The notes beneath the pieces are model-generated. The model was not told where the DNA came from. It saw nothing but the letters and a program-made list of their open reading frames with translations, and did no database searches. The position numbers and the translations under genes are program-made. From Chitinophagales bacterium (GTDB lineage: Bacteria; Bacteroidota; Bacteroidia; Chitinophagales; Saprospiraceae), in contig JAKSDI010000290.1 of NCBI GenBank assembly GCA_022360175.1, positions 1-57,716 of the forward strand: 57,716 bases of DNA. Direction: 5' to 3'. Each line of letters opens with the position of its first letter. Position 1 is the stretch's first letter. Positions 33,961-43,135 of this stretch are shown piece by piece.

Positions 33961-33996
33961 GCTACACAAACATACGTAGCTATGAGAAACTTGATC

Positions 33997-35388
33997 TTAT
34001 AGATAAAGTACAGTACCATTAATGCCTCCGTGCCAACTACAAGTGCCACGTCCACTACTACTACTATATTTGTTGTCTCGACAATTACTACCGACTCGCT
34101 GTTTCATGAAATAGAAAGGACTCTCACTGATAAGGCCTATTCCTTCTTTTTTGACAATTTGGTAGTTGCCATGCCGAAGGGGGATAACCTGTTCTATATC
34201 TTCTGGAAAAGCTACATCCTCTATTTCAGAATAAGTTGACCTCCAGTCTCCAACGTGCCAACTATGGGATACTGTAGTTTTATTTACCCTTGCTACTTTA
34301 TACCATTGACCTCTACGCTTAACATATGCAGCACCTTTTACGCTTTCTTGGTCAAATACCTTCACACCGGAATCAATTAACTCATTTAGTTTCATGGTGT
34401 AAAACCCTAGCTTTTCATAAGCAGTTTGGAGATCATCTATTCTATCCTGCATACGGTCCAAAAAGTATTCATCGTTTTTATTTCGGATGCGCTGTGGTCG
34501 ATCTTCTAAAGGAGTACTGAGTATCTTTTCCAAATTGGGAATAGACTTTTCATTTACTGCTATTTCCTTCTTAGCATCTTTGATTCTACGTTGCAAAAAT
34601 GTAGGATTGCTTAGTTGGCTTTGACTTGCGGTTTGCAATGCTGTTTCCATTTGCTGGTGATAATGGTCCCGCTTAAAACTTTCTTCTATTCCTTTTTCAA
34701 ATCGTCTTACAACTTTATCACGTTGTCTACTGAAACGACGACCACCAGTAGTATTTACGTTTGGTTGGGTTAGCCATGACCAATCTTTTGATAATCTCCT
34801 AAATTCGGATTGTAAATCTTCCTGCCGTTGCTTACTATTGTCTATACGCTTTGCATATTTTTCAGCTCGATACTCAGCTCGATCAACCGTTTGCTGCATT
34901 TGTTCTTCAAATGTCATACGATCTTTCCTTCCTCCTCTTGGTAGATTTAACTTTTCAATAATTCCTTGTGGTCCCCAATTCCTATAATTGCCTTTTGAAA
35001 CCCAAGCTTCTCTACCTCGACTCCAAGAGAAATATCTTTTTATTTCTGATTTTACATCGGTTTCAAGGCTTTTATAAAAATCACGTCCTAAGTGTAACTC
35101 TGCTTTTTGTTTTGCATCGATGATATAATGAGGCCCATTTGTTATTTCTTCCACAACCTCAATCGTGTTAGCCTTTGGTATGGCTTTCTTTACTTTTTTC
35201 TTGCGGTATTCTGCTGCTAAGCCTCCATGCCTATTGCAAACACCTCTACCTGATGGCAATGTACTCCATGTTCCATCCTGGCATTGCGTTAGCCCGACAC
35301 ACTTATCAGATACAATAGCACCAATATCATTTTCTTTTATCTTGGATAATAACCAGGTAGCAGTAGCGATAGCGATAATCGTTTTCAT
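33997..35388 (-). CDS. DUF3560-like coiled protein flanked by two CxxG...HGG motifs
   Basis: A 463-aa protein with a short N-terminal hydrophobic segment (3-14). A CQDGTWSTLPSGRGVCNRHG motif (C36, C51, H54) lies near the start, a charged coiled-coil region (about 150-330) resembles DUF3560 (RAEYRAEKYAKRID), and a second motif, CRDNKYSSSSGRGTCSWHGG (C436, C450, H453), lies at the end. Both motifs resemble DUF3761. Having one at each end is unusual and suggests two metal or disulfide-stabilised caps. It is the last gene of the operon. Possibly a virion or DNA-injection protein. Function is not established. Confidence 0.55.
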   Translation of the reverse strand: MKTIIAIATATWLLSKIKENDIGAIVSDKCVGLTQCQDGTWSTLPSGRGVCNRHGGLAAEYRKKKVKKAIPKANTIEVVEEITNGPHYIIDAKQKAELHLGRDFYKSLETDVKSEIKRYFSWSRGREAWVSKGNYRNWGPQGIIEKLNLPRGGRKDRMTFEEQMQQTVDRAEYRAEKYAKRIDNSKQRQEDLQSEFRRLSKDWSWLTQPNVNTTGGRRFSRQRDKVVRRFEKGIEESFKRDHYHQQMETALQTASQSQLSNPTFLQRRIKDAKKEIAVNEKSIPNLEKILSTPLEDRPQRIRNKNDEYFLDRMQDRIDDLQTAYEKLGFYTMKLNELIDSGVKVFDQESVKGAAYVKRRGQWYKVARVNKTTVSHSWHVGDWRSTYSEIEDVAFPEDIEQVIPLRHGNYQIVKKEGIGLISESPFYFMKQRVGSNCRDNKYSSSSGRGTCSWHGGINGTVLYL

Positions 35389-35390
35389 GA

Positions 35391-35714
35391 TTAAAGTTTA
35401 TTATTATTGAAATAATCTGCCTTAACATGATTTTCATGGTTTTGGAGATACCTTATTAAAAGGCCAATGCCAAAGAGAAAAGGGATGGATAAAGGGTGAA
35501 TAATCATTCCCAAAAAGCAGAGGACAAAAGCGCCTGCAAGTCCTTCTTCATCAGGTTGTGCGAAAATGTCATTAGGTGTGTAAGTCTCATTTGAAGATGG
35601 AACTCTAAACTGATCCCCAAACTTTATTTTTGCATCAAGTCTATTATGGCCATTGAAGTTGATCCAAATCTTATTCTCTCCTTCCAATATATAGTACCTG
35701 ACTCTTCCCTTCAT
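35391..35714 (-). CDS. Small membrane protein
   Basis: A 107-aa protein with a beta-rich N-terminal half (1-55) and one long or two short hydrophobic segments (about 60-90, AGAFVLCFLGMIIHPLSIPF). No family recognised. It begins 12 bp after the hydrolase gene's stop and ends 2 bp before the next start, fully inside the operon. It may be a viral membrane component. Confidence 0.5.
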   Translation of the reverse strand: MKGRVRYYILEGENKIWINFNGHNRLDAKIKFGDQFRVPSSNETYTPNDIFAQPDEEGLAGAFVLCFLGMIIHPLSIPFLFGIGLLIRYLQNHENHVKADYFNNNKL

Positions 35715-35726
35715 TTTCCATTGACT

Positions 35727-36338
35727 TTAAAGGAAATATGCTCTCTTACGCATAGGAACACTTTTTGAAAAGCCAGCAACGCCTCCGAAAAATTCATTCC
35801 ATACTCCCCAAAATTCTGTATTAGATATTGCCTCCGTTCCATTCTCATGCTTGCCTATAGCGCGAACAAGAAGGCGCATTGTGTCAGCGTCACCAGGTAA
35901 AGGAATATCAGGCATAAACCCCATATAGTTAGCAACTGCATTAACATAAGCTCCGGTGTTGTTTTCAGATCCCGGAGCGTAGCGTGTAATGATTTGACGT
36001 ATACTATGAAGATTGTAGTTTTGACGGTAATTCAGGATCAATTTAATCAAAGCACGAATACCATATTTGTATTGGGTGAATTGTTCAAAAGTACGTTTTA
36101 CCTGTCCAGAGGTACAATCAAAATCTGTATTCTGACTATATGGTACTTTTCCCTGCCAATTGGAATTACTGTATTTTAAATTGCCTGGGTTGTTATTACG
36201 AATACCTCTTGGCAACTCGCATCCACTACCAAGAAAAGAACCATTTCCACTGCCAGCATTACCTTTACTACCACTGGCTATTTTATAAAGCAAAAACAGC
36301 CCTAGAGCTGCGAAGAGTGTTCTTTGTCCTGTTTTCAT
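35727..36338 (-). CDS. Membrane-anchored peptidoglycan hydrolase (structural protein P5-like)
   Basis: A 203-aa protein with an N-terminal anchor (8-22), a Gly/Ser linker, and a domain opening RGIRNNNPGNLKYS followed by F(E)QFTQYKYGIRALIKLI and RYAPGSENNT. That domain is found in proteins often named structural protein P5 or muramidase-like virion proteins. It probably opens the cell wall locally at entry or exit. A leader related to ATATAAAGCT precedes the ATG (AAATCTAAGCT). Enzyme specificity is not deducible. Confidence 0.7.
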   Translation of the reverse strand: MKTGQRTLFAALGLFLLYKIASGSKGNAGSGNGSFLGSGCELPRGIRNNNPGNLKYSNSNWQGKVPYSQNTDFDCTSGQVKRTFEQFTQYKYGIRALIKLILNYRQNYNLHSIRQIITRYAPGSENNTGAYVNAVANYMGFMPDIPLPGDADTMRLLVRAIGKHENGTEAISNTEFWGVWNEFFGGVAGFSKSVPMRKRAYFL

Positions 36339-36347
36339 AGCTTAGAT

Positions 36348-36701
36348 TTATACGTATCCGCTGTTTTGATTCATATATGGCTCAGTAACGAGCGTGTCGA
36401 TCTGATTTTGAGTAATAAGGCTTTGCACCTGGTTCCATAAGTCTATAGCACTTTCACCAAAGGAAAAAGCATTATTTAGGATGTTTTGCCAATCCCATGC
36501 ACTCATATTTTGATCAAGAGCACTATTAAGTTTGCTTTGATGTATCCATCTACCTAGATATCGTACATATCCCAACGCAGGTAGCTCATCTTCTGAGACA
36601 ACACGGCCATCAGGAAGCCTGTAAAAATTAGGCTTCCTGGCCGTAGATTGGTACAATACAAAGAATATAATAGCTGCTCCTATTATGGCTTTGTTGTCCA
36701 T
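36348..36701 (-). CDS. Small N-terminally anchored protein
   Basis: A 117-aa protein with one N-terminal membrane segment (4-20, AIIGAAIIFFVLYQS) and a Tyr/Trp-rich remainder containing YRLPDGRVVSEDELPALGYV. No family recognised. The size and topology match several neighbours, which suggests a set of membrane-associated virion proteins. It starts 2 bp after the preceding 51-aa gene. Confidence 0.5.
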   Translation of the reverse strand: MDNKAIIGAAIIFFVLYQSTARKPNFYRLPDGRVVSEDELPALGYVRYLGRWIHQSKLNSALDQNMSAWDWQNILNNAFSFGESAIDLWNQVQSLITQNQIDTLVTEPYMNQNSGYV

Positions 36702-36703
36702 AA

Positions 36704-36859
36704 TTATTCGTTTTTAGGCGGCTCCAAGAGAAGTACTTCGCCTTCTTCAGTAGTTTGAGGCAATGCCGGGTAACTAGTGCTTTGAGTCATACCTTTTTTG
36801 TTACTACTCAATAAAGCATAAGCTATCAAGGCAATGCCTATTATTTTTTTAGTATCCAT
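36704..36859 (-). CDS. 51-aa N-terminally anchored protein
   Basis: A short gene encoding MDTKKIIGIALIAYALLSSN and a polar tail ending EPPKNE. The N-terminus (MD.K.IIG.A.I...L) closely resembles that of the downstream 117-aa protein, so the pair probably arose by duplication or is under the same targeting constraint. Its ATG overlaps the preceding stop (TGATG). Confidence 0.55.
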   Translation of the reverse strand: MDTKKIIGIALIAYALLSSNKKGMTQSTSYPALPQTTEEGEVLLLEPPKNE

Positions 36860-37302
36860 CAGGCTACTAACTTTTCCTTCAGCCTTTCTTCTGGAGAAAT
36901 ACTACCAGCGTCAGGCTTGATATATTTATGGTAGTATGCCATATATTTTTTGCCAATGTCCGCGCCTTGCTGTACCCATTCGTAAGTGTCTACGACTAAT
37001 TCTATTGCTTCTTCGAGGGCTTGTTCGAAACTATCATCCTCAATATCGAATTGTTGCTTTACCTGGGCTTCCACTTCATTGGCTTTGGCAGGAGTTAAGC
37101 TTTTAAATTCTACCAAGGCTTGTTTTGCCAATGGGATAATAGCTGCATATTGCACCAATCCAATGGCAAATTGTAACAACTTAGCAGTTGTGAAATTCTT
37201 GAATACTTTGCGTAAATCTGCTGCAATGGTTAGCATCGCAACAAATACAATTACGAGGTTACTAGTACCTAGTTTTTCGAGCTTAATGATTTTAGCACTC
37301 AT
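36859..37302 (-). CDS. Membrane protein with hydrophobic N-terminal half
   Basis: A 147-aa protein from the ATG at 37302, chosen because the ATATAAAGCT leader lies directly before it. The longer frame to 37359 adds 19 residues and ignores that leader. Two hydrophobic helices (about 13-30 and 45-65) are followed by an acidic helical tail with a QQGADIGKKYMAYYHKYI segment. No family recognised. Confidence 0.52.
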   Translation of the reverse strand: MSAKIIKLEKLGTSNLVIVFVAMLTIAADLRKVFKNFTTAKLLQFAIGLVQYAAIIPLAKQALVEFKSLTPAKANEVEAQVKQQFDIEDDSFEQALEEAIELVVDTYEWVQQGADIGKKYMAYYHKYIKPDAGSISPEERLKEKLVA

Positions 37303-37316
37303 AGCTTTATATTTAA
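37303..37316 (-). promoter_or_regulatory. ATATAAAGCT leader directly before a start codon
   Basis: The minus strand reads AAATATAAAGCT then ATG. Equivalent leaders precede starts at 38240 (AAATAAAGCT), 39839, 43624 (both ATATAAAGCT), 46963 (ATTATAAAGCT plus 6 nt) and 54441 (GATAAAGCT), and the endolysin gene at 12646. The conserved block covers the ribosome-binding position but is not Shine-Dalgarno-like. Confidence 0.6.
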
Positions 37317-37349
37317 AAGGTTGAAAAATCTGTTTATTGACGACTGTAG

Positions 37350-38240
37350 TTAATTGCATTTAACTTCACCAGTTGCACTGTTCTTGTCAAAATCATAGGT
37401 TGATTTCTTCAAGAATATCTCTAGCAATTTCTTTGCTTTTTCTCCGGCACCTTTAAATGAATCATAATGACGTGTAACGATCAAAGCTGCCAAACCTGCC
37501 AGAATAGCTCCGTTAAAACTGCTTCCTTTTACATAGTTATACCCTTGCTTATTATTAGTAGTGGAAATGTTTACTTCGCAGAATGCAGTATCTACTGAAA
37601 TGGCTTCAGGTATAAACCAAGCAGGTTTATTATCTACACTAATAGCGGAGCCTGTAATACAAAGATCACTCCATTTACCAGGATAAGCTGTACTAGTAGA
37701 TATTGGTATCATACCAGCCTTGATGCATTTTTGTAATTCTAATCGAAAAGCATCACTTCCAGAGTTACCAATGAACGACATATTGATGATGCCGATGTGT
37801 GTATCCTGGTAGTGCTGTCGGTAGTTGTTACGGCACCACTTTACAGCATCTATTATTTGTTCCCACTGTCCTTTCCCTTCTTCATCCATTCCGCGAGATG
37901 GAATAGGAATACTTTCAGGAGCTATTCCAATAATACCTGTAGTACTATATATAGCACTGCTTATACCTGCAAACATATGACTATGACCATGTGGATCAGC
38001 CCCCTTGCCTGTTCCTACACTATCATTTTTAAACGGAGGGGCGGGTAAGTCGGGATGGTCAAAGTCACGAGCAGTGTCTATTATATAGATCACAGCTTTT
38101 TGTCCTTTATTATCTTGGTGCGCGTCTAATACATTTAAAAATGAATACCAATAGTTGATTACCTGATCATTCATTGCTAAATCATTTTCTTTAACAGTGA
38201 ATGGAGGAATACTTACGTCAAATTGTTTTTTAGTATTCAT
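37350..38240 (-). CDS. Subtilisin-like serine protease (S8 family), no signal peptide
   Basis: A 296-aa protein from the ATG at 38240 (AAATAAAGCT leader directly before it). It has the S8 triad in order: D55 in YIIDTARDFDHPDL, H88 in HGHSHMFAGI and S241 in GSSFNGAILAG. A GIAPES segment (106-111) and INMSF (152-156) add to the match. No signal peptide or prodomain is visible, so it could act inside the cell or in the particle. A maturation or entry protease of a virion is the obvious hypothesis. Active residues are seen directly and the role is inferred. Confidence 0.8.
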   Translation of the reverse strand: MNTKKQFDVSIPPFTVKENDLAMNDQVINYWYSFLNVLDAHQDNKGQKAVIYIIDTARDFDHPDLPAPPFKNDSVGTGKGADPHGHSHMFAGISSAIYSTTGIIGIAPESIPIPSRGMDEEGKGQWEQIIDAVKWCRNNYRQHYQDTHIGIINMSFIGNSGSDAFRLELQKCIKAGMIPISTSTAYPGKWSDLCITGSAISVDNKPAWFIPEAISVDTAFCEVNISTTNNKQGYNYVKGSSFNGAILAGLAALIVTRHYDSFKGAGEKAKKLLEIFLKKSTYDFDKNSATGEVKCN

Positions 38241-38244
38241 AGCT

Positions 38245-38655
38245 TTATTTGAATATTTTTGGAAGTGTTCTTGCAAGTAGGTACAACAATATTCCTTTGG
38301 TTATCATTGATCCTACATTACTTATGAGTTCAGTGCTTGCCTCATACCAATCAGGGTAGTTTTCTATAATCTTCTTTTCATCGATATCCAGCAATCCCTG
38401 ATCACGTAATGCCTGTAGATTATACATACCTACTTCATGTGGTGTAAAGAATAACTGCCCAAATTGATCCTGAAAGCCCCACATGAGACGGCTTCTACCT
38501 GATTTTGGCTCATAAAATGACCATACTACACCTATCATGCTATTTGCTGGTATTAGCTCAGGTGTGAATCCAACATCCCAGGGTTCGCTGTATACAGGTA
38601 CAGCCGTTTTGCTATACATAGTAAGCCCTAGTATATCTCCTACATCATACATCAT
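38245..38655 (-). CDS. Hypothetical protein with C-terminal membrane segment
   Basis: A 136-aa protein with a beta-rich, Tyr/Trp/Phe-rich body and one C-terminal hydrophobic helix (about 117-132, SMITKGILLYLLARTL). Tail-anchored topology. No family recognised. The end of the upstream gene overlaps its start by 11 bp. Confidence 0.52.
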   Translation of the reverse strand: MMYDVGDILGLTMYSKTAVPVYSEPWDVGFTPELIPANSMIGVVWSFYEPKSGRSRLMWGFQDQFGQLFFTPHEVGMYNLQALRDQGLLDIDEKKIIENYPDWYEASTELISNVGSMITKGILLYLLARTLPKIFK

Positions 38656-38908
38656 CTTGCTGCATTTTTCTTTGGTGTTCTTCTTCCTTTCTTCTCTCTT
38701 CGTTTCTTATCGCAATGATTTTATAGCATTGCAGTGCTGCTGTAGACACTACAGTAATCGCTGCTAACAAAACTCCCATAACTGCTTGGTAATGCTCAAA
38801 TATCCAATACGATCCTGCACCAGCTGTACTTAGTATTGTTAGCTTGTCGGTAATCGTTTGCCCTATTATTCTTTTCAGGTCATACATACGTAATTGCCTT
38901 GTATTCAT
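38645..38908 (-). CDS. Holin-like small membrane protein
   Basis: An 87-aa protein with one or two membrane segments (about 22-38 and 42-62), followed by a highly charged tail (RNEERRKEEEHQRKMQQ). The layout is typical of small holins, and a peptidoglycan hydrolase is encoded in the same operon. The assignment rests on topology and context only. An alternative start is the Met at residue 8. Confidence 0.45.
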   Translation of the reverse strand: MNTRQLRMYDLKRIIGQTITDKLTILSTAGAGSYWIFEHYQAVMGVLLAAITVVSTAALQCYKIIAIRNEERRKEEEHQRKMQQDDV

Positions 38909-38929
38909 TTCAGGGGGATTTAAGGAAAA

Positions 38930-39430
38930 CTAAAACCAATCTTCTTTAATCATCTTTCTGTCAGGTAATGGTATCCATAGTCTCCGTGCTATTGGCCACC
39001 AATGCGAAAACTGTACATGTATGTGTCCTAATTCTTCAAACTCCTGGTAACCACTTCGGCTGACTATAAGCTTAGCAGGTACTTTTCCATTTTCGTGATA
39101 AAAATCAGCATCATACTCTCTTTCTTTCCAGTTATATGACAACTTCAGGCTTATGTATTGATCGCCTTTTTTCATTTCTATCATGTAATTGAGCGGGCTT
39201 TCTTCTCCTGGTTTCTCTCCCCATTTGCCACGTCGTTTAATGCCATCGACTGTAGAATCTAATGTAAACTGAAGTTTCCCGTTCTTCCGTCGTGCCATCA
39301 CCTCAATGGTATTTCTATCCTTTTTGTAGACCTGGAAAGTATAGCCACCAATGCATTGCCATTCTTCTCCTTGTAAGGAATCTGTATCGAAAATCAGAAG
39401 GTTGATATGTGTAGGGCGGTAGAGATACAT
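38930..39430 (-). CDS. Hypothetical soluble protein
   Basis: A 166-aa beta-rich protein with no signal peptide or membrane segment. It has many Trp/Tyr residues and a basic stretch (KRRGKWGEK). It contains no motif that I recognise. It starts 7 bp after the preceding gene and is part of the operon. Confidence 0.48.
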   Translation of the reverse strand: MYLYRPTHINLLIFDTDSLQGEEWQCIGGYTFQVYKKDRNTIEVMARRKNGKLQFTLDSTVDGIKRRGKWGEKPGEESPLNYMIEMKKGDQYISLKLSYNWKEREYDADFYHENGKVPAKLIVSRSGYQEFEELGHIHVQFSHWWPIARRLWIPLPDRKMIKEDWF

Positions 39431-39437
39431 TATTGTT

Positions 39438-39839
39438 TTATTTATAATGCCAAAGCCGTTTCTCTCTAATCTCTACACATGTGTAGCCATAAGCAGGAGG
39501 TTTAGCCCAATCGTTGAAATCTTCAACACTTGGTTCTTCTATTGACCATACTCCCGATCCAGCATCTTCTACAATTAATATAAGTGTATCAGTAGCTGGA
39601 AAAGGTCCACCTTTACCTATAATCGCTGTATCATGCCAAATCAAATCTGCTACCCAAAATCGGTAGTCAGATGTTTTTGCATAGGTCGGCTTTTCTAAGC
39701 ATTGCTCTATATGATCGGTACTGAGGAAAACCGTTTCAGGTTCTGAATCACTTTTTGGAAATATATCTGAAAGTATTCCAGACATAAATGTTAAACCTAC
39801 TATTGTAAGTATGCTTAATAAGATGATTGCTCTTTTCAT
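39438..39839 (-). CDS. Membrane-anchored protein
   Basis: A 133-aa protein from the ATG at 39839 (MKRAIILLSILTIVG), with a perfect ATATAAAGCT leader before it. The frame is open further up, inside the spike gene, but that part is not conserved-looking. One N-terminal membrane segment (4-22) is followed by a domain with several Trp and two Cys residues. No family recognised. Confidence 0.55.
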   Translation of the reverse strand: MKRAIILLSILTIVGLTFMSGILSDIFPKSDSEPETVFLSTDHIEQCLEKPTYAKTSDYRFWVADLIWHDTAIIGKGGPFPATDTLILIVEDAGSGVWSIEEPSVEDFNDWAKPPAYGYTCVEIREKRLWHYK

Positions 39840-39849
39840 AGCTTTATAT

Positions 39850-42800
39850 TTATCTAATTCTCCTCCACCCTCGATCGGGACCGTGATACCACCAGGTGCC
39901 ATAGAACCCATCAGTGCTTATGGTTTCATTAGAATTAGTTGTTGAATAATTAGTATTAAAATCAAGCGTGATGTTATTCGCGCTTGCGTTATTGCTTACA
40001 TCGAGTATTGTGAAAGTGCTTTGGCCTGAAATTGCTCCAATTGGTACTGTCGCGGTTGCTGGAGATGATGATACATCGATACTGGTTAGTTCTCCTATTT
40101 CGAGTGTGAAGGTTAATGTTTTTGCGGTAGTATCACGAGGTAATGCGATTTGGTTTTGTATCGAATCTAAGACCAAAACATAATCGTTCCAACTTGATCC
40201 ATTCCAAATGACTTGTCTATTTAGGTCTGTATCAAAATATTCAAATCCCTTTTCTTCTGTAGTAAGGTCAGAGGGTCTTCCTGCTGTTGTGCCTACATGA
40301 TTAATGGCAATAGTACTTCGCATAGTTTCATGTATACGCAAGCTAGAAGCATTGTCTAAACATCTAAAATAATGTATGTCACCTGCTCTTATTACAATAT
40401 CTTGACCATCCAGACTATTTACTGTAGTCGACTTGATTACTATATTCCCATTATTAATCCTATGCCCAGCAATGTAAAATATTTGACCAGGGGTGTAGTT
40501 TTCAGTATTGAATGTTACTTCATAATCAAAAGCATCATTATTTCTAAGTATATATCCGGGCCTACCTGCTACAACTAGAGCTTGTGGATTAGCAAAAAGA
40601 GTTAAATAATTACCTCCTGTTTCTGACATAGCAAAACCTTGTGAAAAAGTAGGTACTGTAGCATACGTATCGCCTTCTCGAATATATCCGTTAATAGTAG
40701 ATACCTCTAAACCACTTTGACCTATTTTAAAATTAGGATTTCTAGAACCATTATTTGGGACAATATTCTTACTAGACAAGTCAGTAGATATGTCTGTAGC
40801 CTTAAAAGCTCTTAAAGAAGCATATTCAGTTCCACTATTATCTAGAATTTGCCCATAACTGTACCAGTTACCAGAAGTATATGTTACGGGTGTTACATTA
40901 AATCCTCTTTCTTCAAAAAACAATTCCCATTGTTTCCCTCCACCAGTTAAATTAGGAGTTCCCCAATGTCTAACCTCCCCTTTTCCAGTTACTTCAAAAG
41001 AAATCTTTTGATTTTCACCCCCCCCTCTAGCTTCTAATAAATTTACTGCATTATCTCCTGATTGTGCAGTACCCAATGTTAGGGTACTGTTATGGTCTGT
41101 ACCATTTGCGCCTCCTTGACCACCTGATAAAATTGCACTACCTCCCCAGAACAATGAGTAAGAAACAGCATTTCCTTCAAATATTAATCCTCTTGCGTCA
41201 TTGCCAGAAGCATCCTGAACAGGTGTTACTCCATCTGTTGAATAATAAAGAGGTAAAGGGGCAGTAGGTCTTGAATTAGCAAAACCATATGACCCATGTA
41301 TTTCGTTGCTACGTGATACATCTGTAAATACTATTTGTTTAGCTAATACAGTTTCAAACCTACAATTGTAGAAGTGATTAGAAGATTTAGCTACGTAAAC
41401 AGCATACTTTCTATTAGTAGAACCTTCAAAATTAATATGCTGGAATGTACAATTATTAGCATTTACAAATGCTGATCCACATTCTACTTCTATTGCTCTA
41501 TTCCTATTAGGTGTGCCGTGTGTTTTCGCAAGGCCTCCCTCAAAATAGTTTTGATGCGCCCAGCCAAAATTCTCACCATCAATATATATGTCCCATTTGG
41601 CATCCCATAGCTCTGATATATAGAATCTGTTTTCGACACAACCAGCAGCATTTCCCATGACTTCAAGATTGTGTCTGAAGTTTCTTGCTGTTATATCATA
41701 AAAAGATGATCTCCTGCAATTCAAAACCTTAATTCCTATAGATGTTGAATCCCTAGGGTCAGTATCGGAATTGATAGGAAACCACTCTGCACCATCAACC
41801 AAGCCTCCCCAAGGCTTGTGAGTCACCTTGACTCTGTGGCTTGTGCCAAAGTGGCTGTCAAATATAAAAAGTGGTTTATTATGATCACTATGTATATGAC
41901 TTGCTCCTATGCACCATATTTCTACACCATTAGGTACAGTAAAAGTAGAATCAGTAACTACAAATTGACCACTGAATAATAATCTGGCTGTAGGAGTACC
42001 ATTTCTATCCTCATGATTTGCCGCATATTGTATTGCTTTGTATATAGCAATATCTGATTCATCCCCTGGGGAAGGGGTGTATCCATCAAGAACTACCTGA
42101 TTCTGAATATTGTTATAAGGTACAACATCTTTTGCTCCAAACCATTTCACATCAAGCCCTCCACCTGGTACTATTAGATTTGCATATCCTGAGCTAACAG
42201 GAATAACAGCAAGACTATCTACCATATACCCACTCACACTATCTGCTTTCACTTGATACCTCGCATCTCCAATCCGAATAATCTGCCCTAAAATTGCCTT
42301 TGCTCCTACCGCGTCTGCTGCATTTGCAAAATCATAATCATATTGCAATTGTAATTCTCCATTCAACGCATCATCATAAGCATATACACCGCCTGTACTT
42401 GACTGTCTCAATAATCCTGTTGATGTTAATTGATCCTCAGAAAAAATCACATCTCCTTGGCACTGCCTCACATAATCATCCTGATAACTCGTGTGATATA
42501 CAATCAAATTAGGCCCAGGGTCATTGTCCTGATTACTTATAATTGTATCTCTTTGGATCGTTTTCCCTTTTGCATAGCAATCAATTTGAACAAGCTGAGA
42601 CAATCCAGCAGCCTCCACAAAAATGCTATCAGCGTTTTCACTGCCTTCAAAATGAATGACGATAGTCTTACCATTGAATGTGCTATCAGCAGGAAACTCA
42701 GGCAGGGTCAGAGTAGGCGAAATCCCTGTACTGTGTCTCATTGTAATAGTAAGCAGGTCATAAGCTGCCAGCGTATCGAGGGGTAAACTATAGCTGTTGT

Positions 42801-43131
42801 TATTGCCAGGATAGTGATACCATGCACGGGTAACACTCGCTACTTCTTCTCCACAGCAGCCACAAAAGCCAAACTCAAAAGTACCTCCAGCAGTTATGTC
42901 TACTATTGTACCTTCCTGATCGAGGTAGTATAGAATCGTACTGCTGGAATCAACTGGATCAACATAAGTAAAACGAGTGATACTGGAGTCAATACTGTTG
43001 TAGCTCCAACACAGATCCTCTGCGATAATACTTGTTTCCGCATTATCATAATCAAGGTTGATATTCTGCGGGATCTGAGCGAAAGCTAGGGAAGTAATAA
43101 AAAAGAAAAATATAGTGAGTAAATGTCTCAT
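39850..43131 (-). CDS. Large exported spike-like protein with Cys module and beta-helix region
   Basis: A 1093-aa protein with signal peptide (1-19), an N-terminal Cys module (C41 ... C90, C92, C93) shared with the next gene upstream, and a VKWFGAKD entry (327-334) to a pectate-lyase-3-like right-handed beta-helix (about 325-700) as in phage tailspikes. The C-terminal part is rich in beta turns and resembles fibre-type receptor-binding proteins. It may bind or degrade surface glycan. An export signal on a virion protein is unusual and would fit assembly at or in a membrane. Catalytic residues could not be assigned. Confidence 0.68.
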   Translation of the reverse strand: MRHLLTIFFFFITSLAFAQIPQNINLDYDNAETSIIAEDLCWSYNSIDSSITRFTYVDPVDSSSTILYYLDQEGTIVDITAGGTFEFGFCGCCGEEVASVTRAWYHYPGNNNSYSLPLDTLAAYDLLTITMRHSTGISPTLTLPEFPADSTFNGKTIVIHFEGSENADSIFVEAAGLSQLVQIDCYAKGKTIQRDTIISNQDNDPGPNLIVYHTSYQDDYVRQCQGDVIFSEDQLTSTGLLRQSSTGGVYAYDDALNGELQLQYDYDFANAADAVGAKAILGQIIRIGDARYQVKADSVSGYMVDSLAVIPVSSGYANLIVPGGGLDVKWFGAKDVVPYNNIQNQVVLDGYTPSPGDESDIAIYKAIQYAANHEDRNGTPTARLLFSGQFVVTDSTFTVPNGVEIWCIGASHIHSDHNKPLFIFDSHFGTSHRVKVTHKPWGGLVDGAEWFPINSDTDPRDSTSIGIKVLNCRRSSFYDITARNFRHNLEVMGNAAGCVENRFYISELWDAKWDIYIDGENFGWAHQNYFEGGLAKTHGTPNRNRAIEVECGSAFVNANNCTFQHINFEGSTNRKYAVYVAKSSNHFYNCRFETVLAKQIVFTDVSRSNEIHGSYGFANSRPTAPLPLYYSTDGVTPVQDASGNDARGLIFEGNAVSYSLFWGGSAILSGGQGGANGTDHNSTLTLGTAQSGDNAVNLLEARGGGENQKISFEVTGKGEVRHWGTPNLTGGGKQWELFFEERGFNVTPVTYTSGNWYSYGQILDNSGTEYASLRAFKATDISTDLSSKNIVPNNGSRNPNFKIGQSGLEVSTINGYIREGDTYATVPTFSQGFAMSETGGNYLTLFANPQALVVAGRPGYILRNNDAFDYEVTFNTENYTPGQIFYIAGHRINNGNIVIKSTTVNSLDGQDIVIRAGDIHYFRCLDNASSLRIHETMRSTIAINHVGTTAGRPSDLTTEEKGFEYFDTDLNRQVIWNGSSWNDYVLVLDSIQNQIALPRDTTAKTLTFTLEIGELTSIDVSSSPATATVPIGAISGQSTFTILDVSNNASANNITLDFNTNYSTTNSNETISTDGFYGTWWYHGPDRGWRRIR

Positions 43132-43135
43132 AGTG

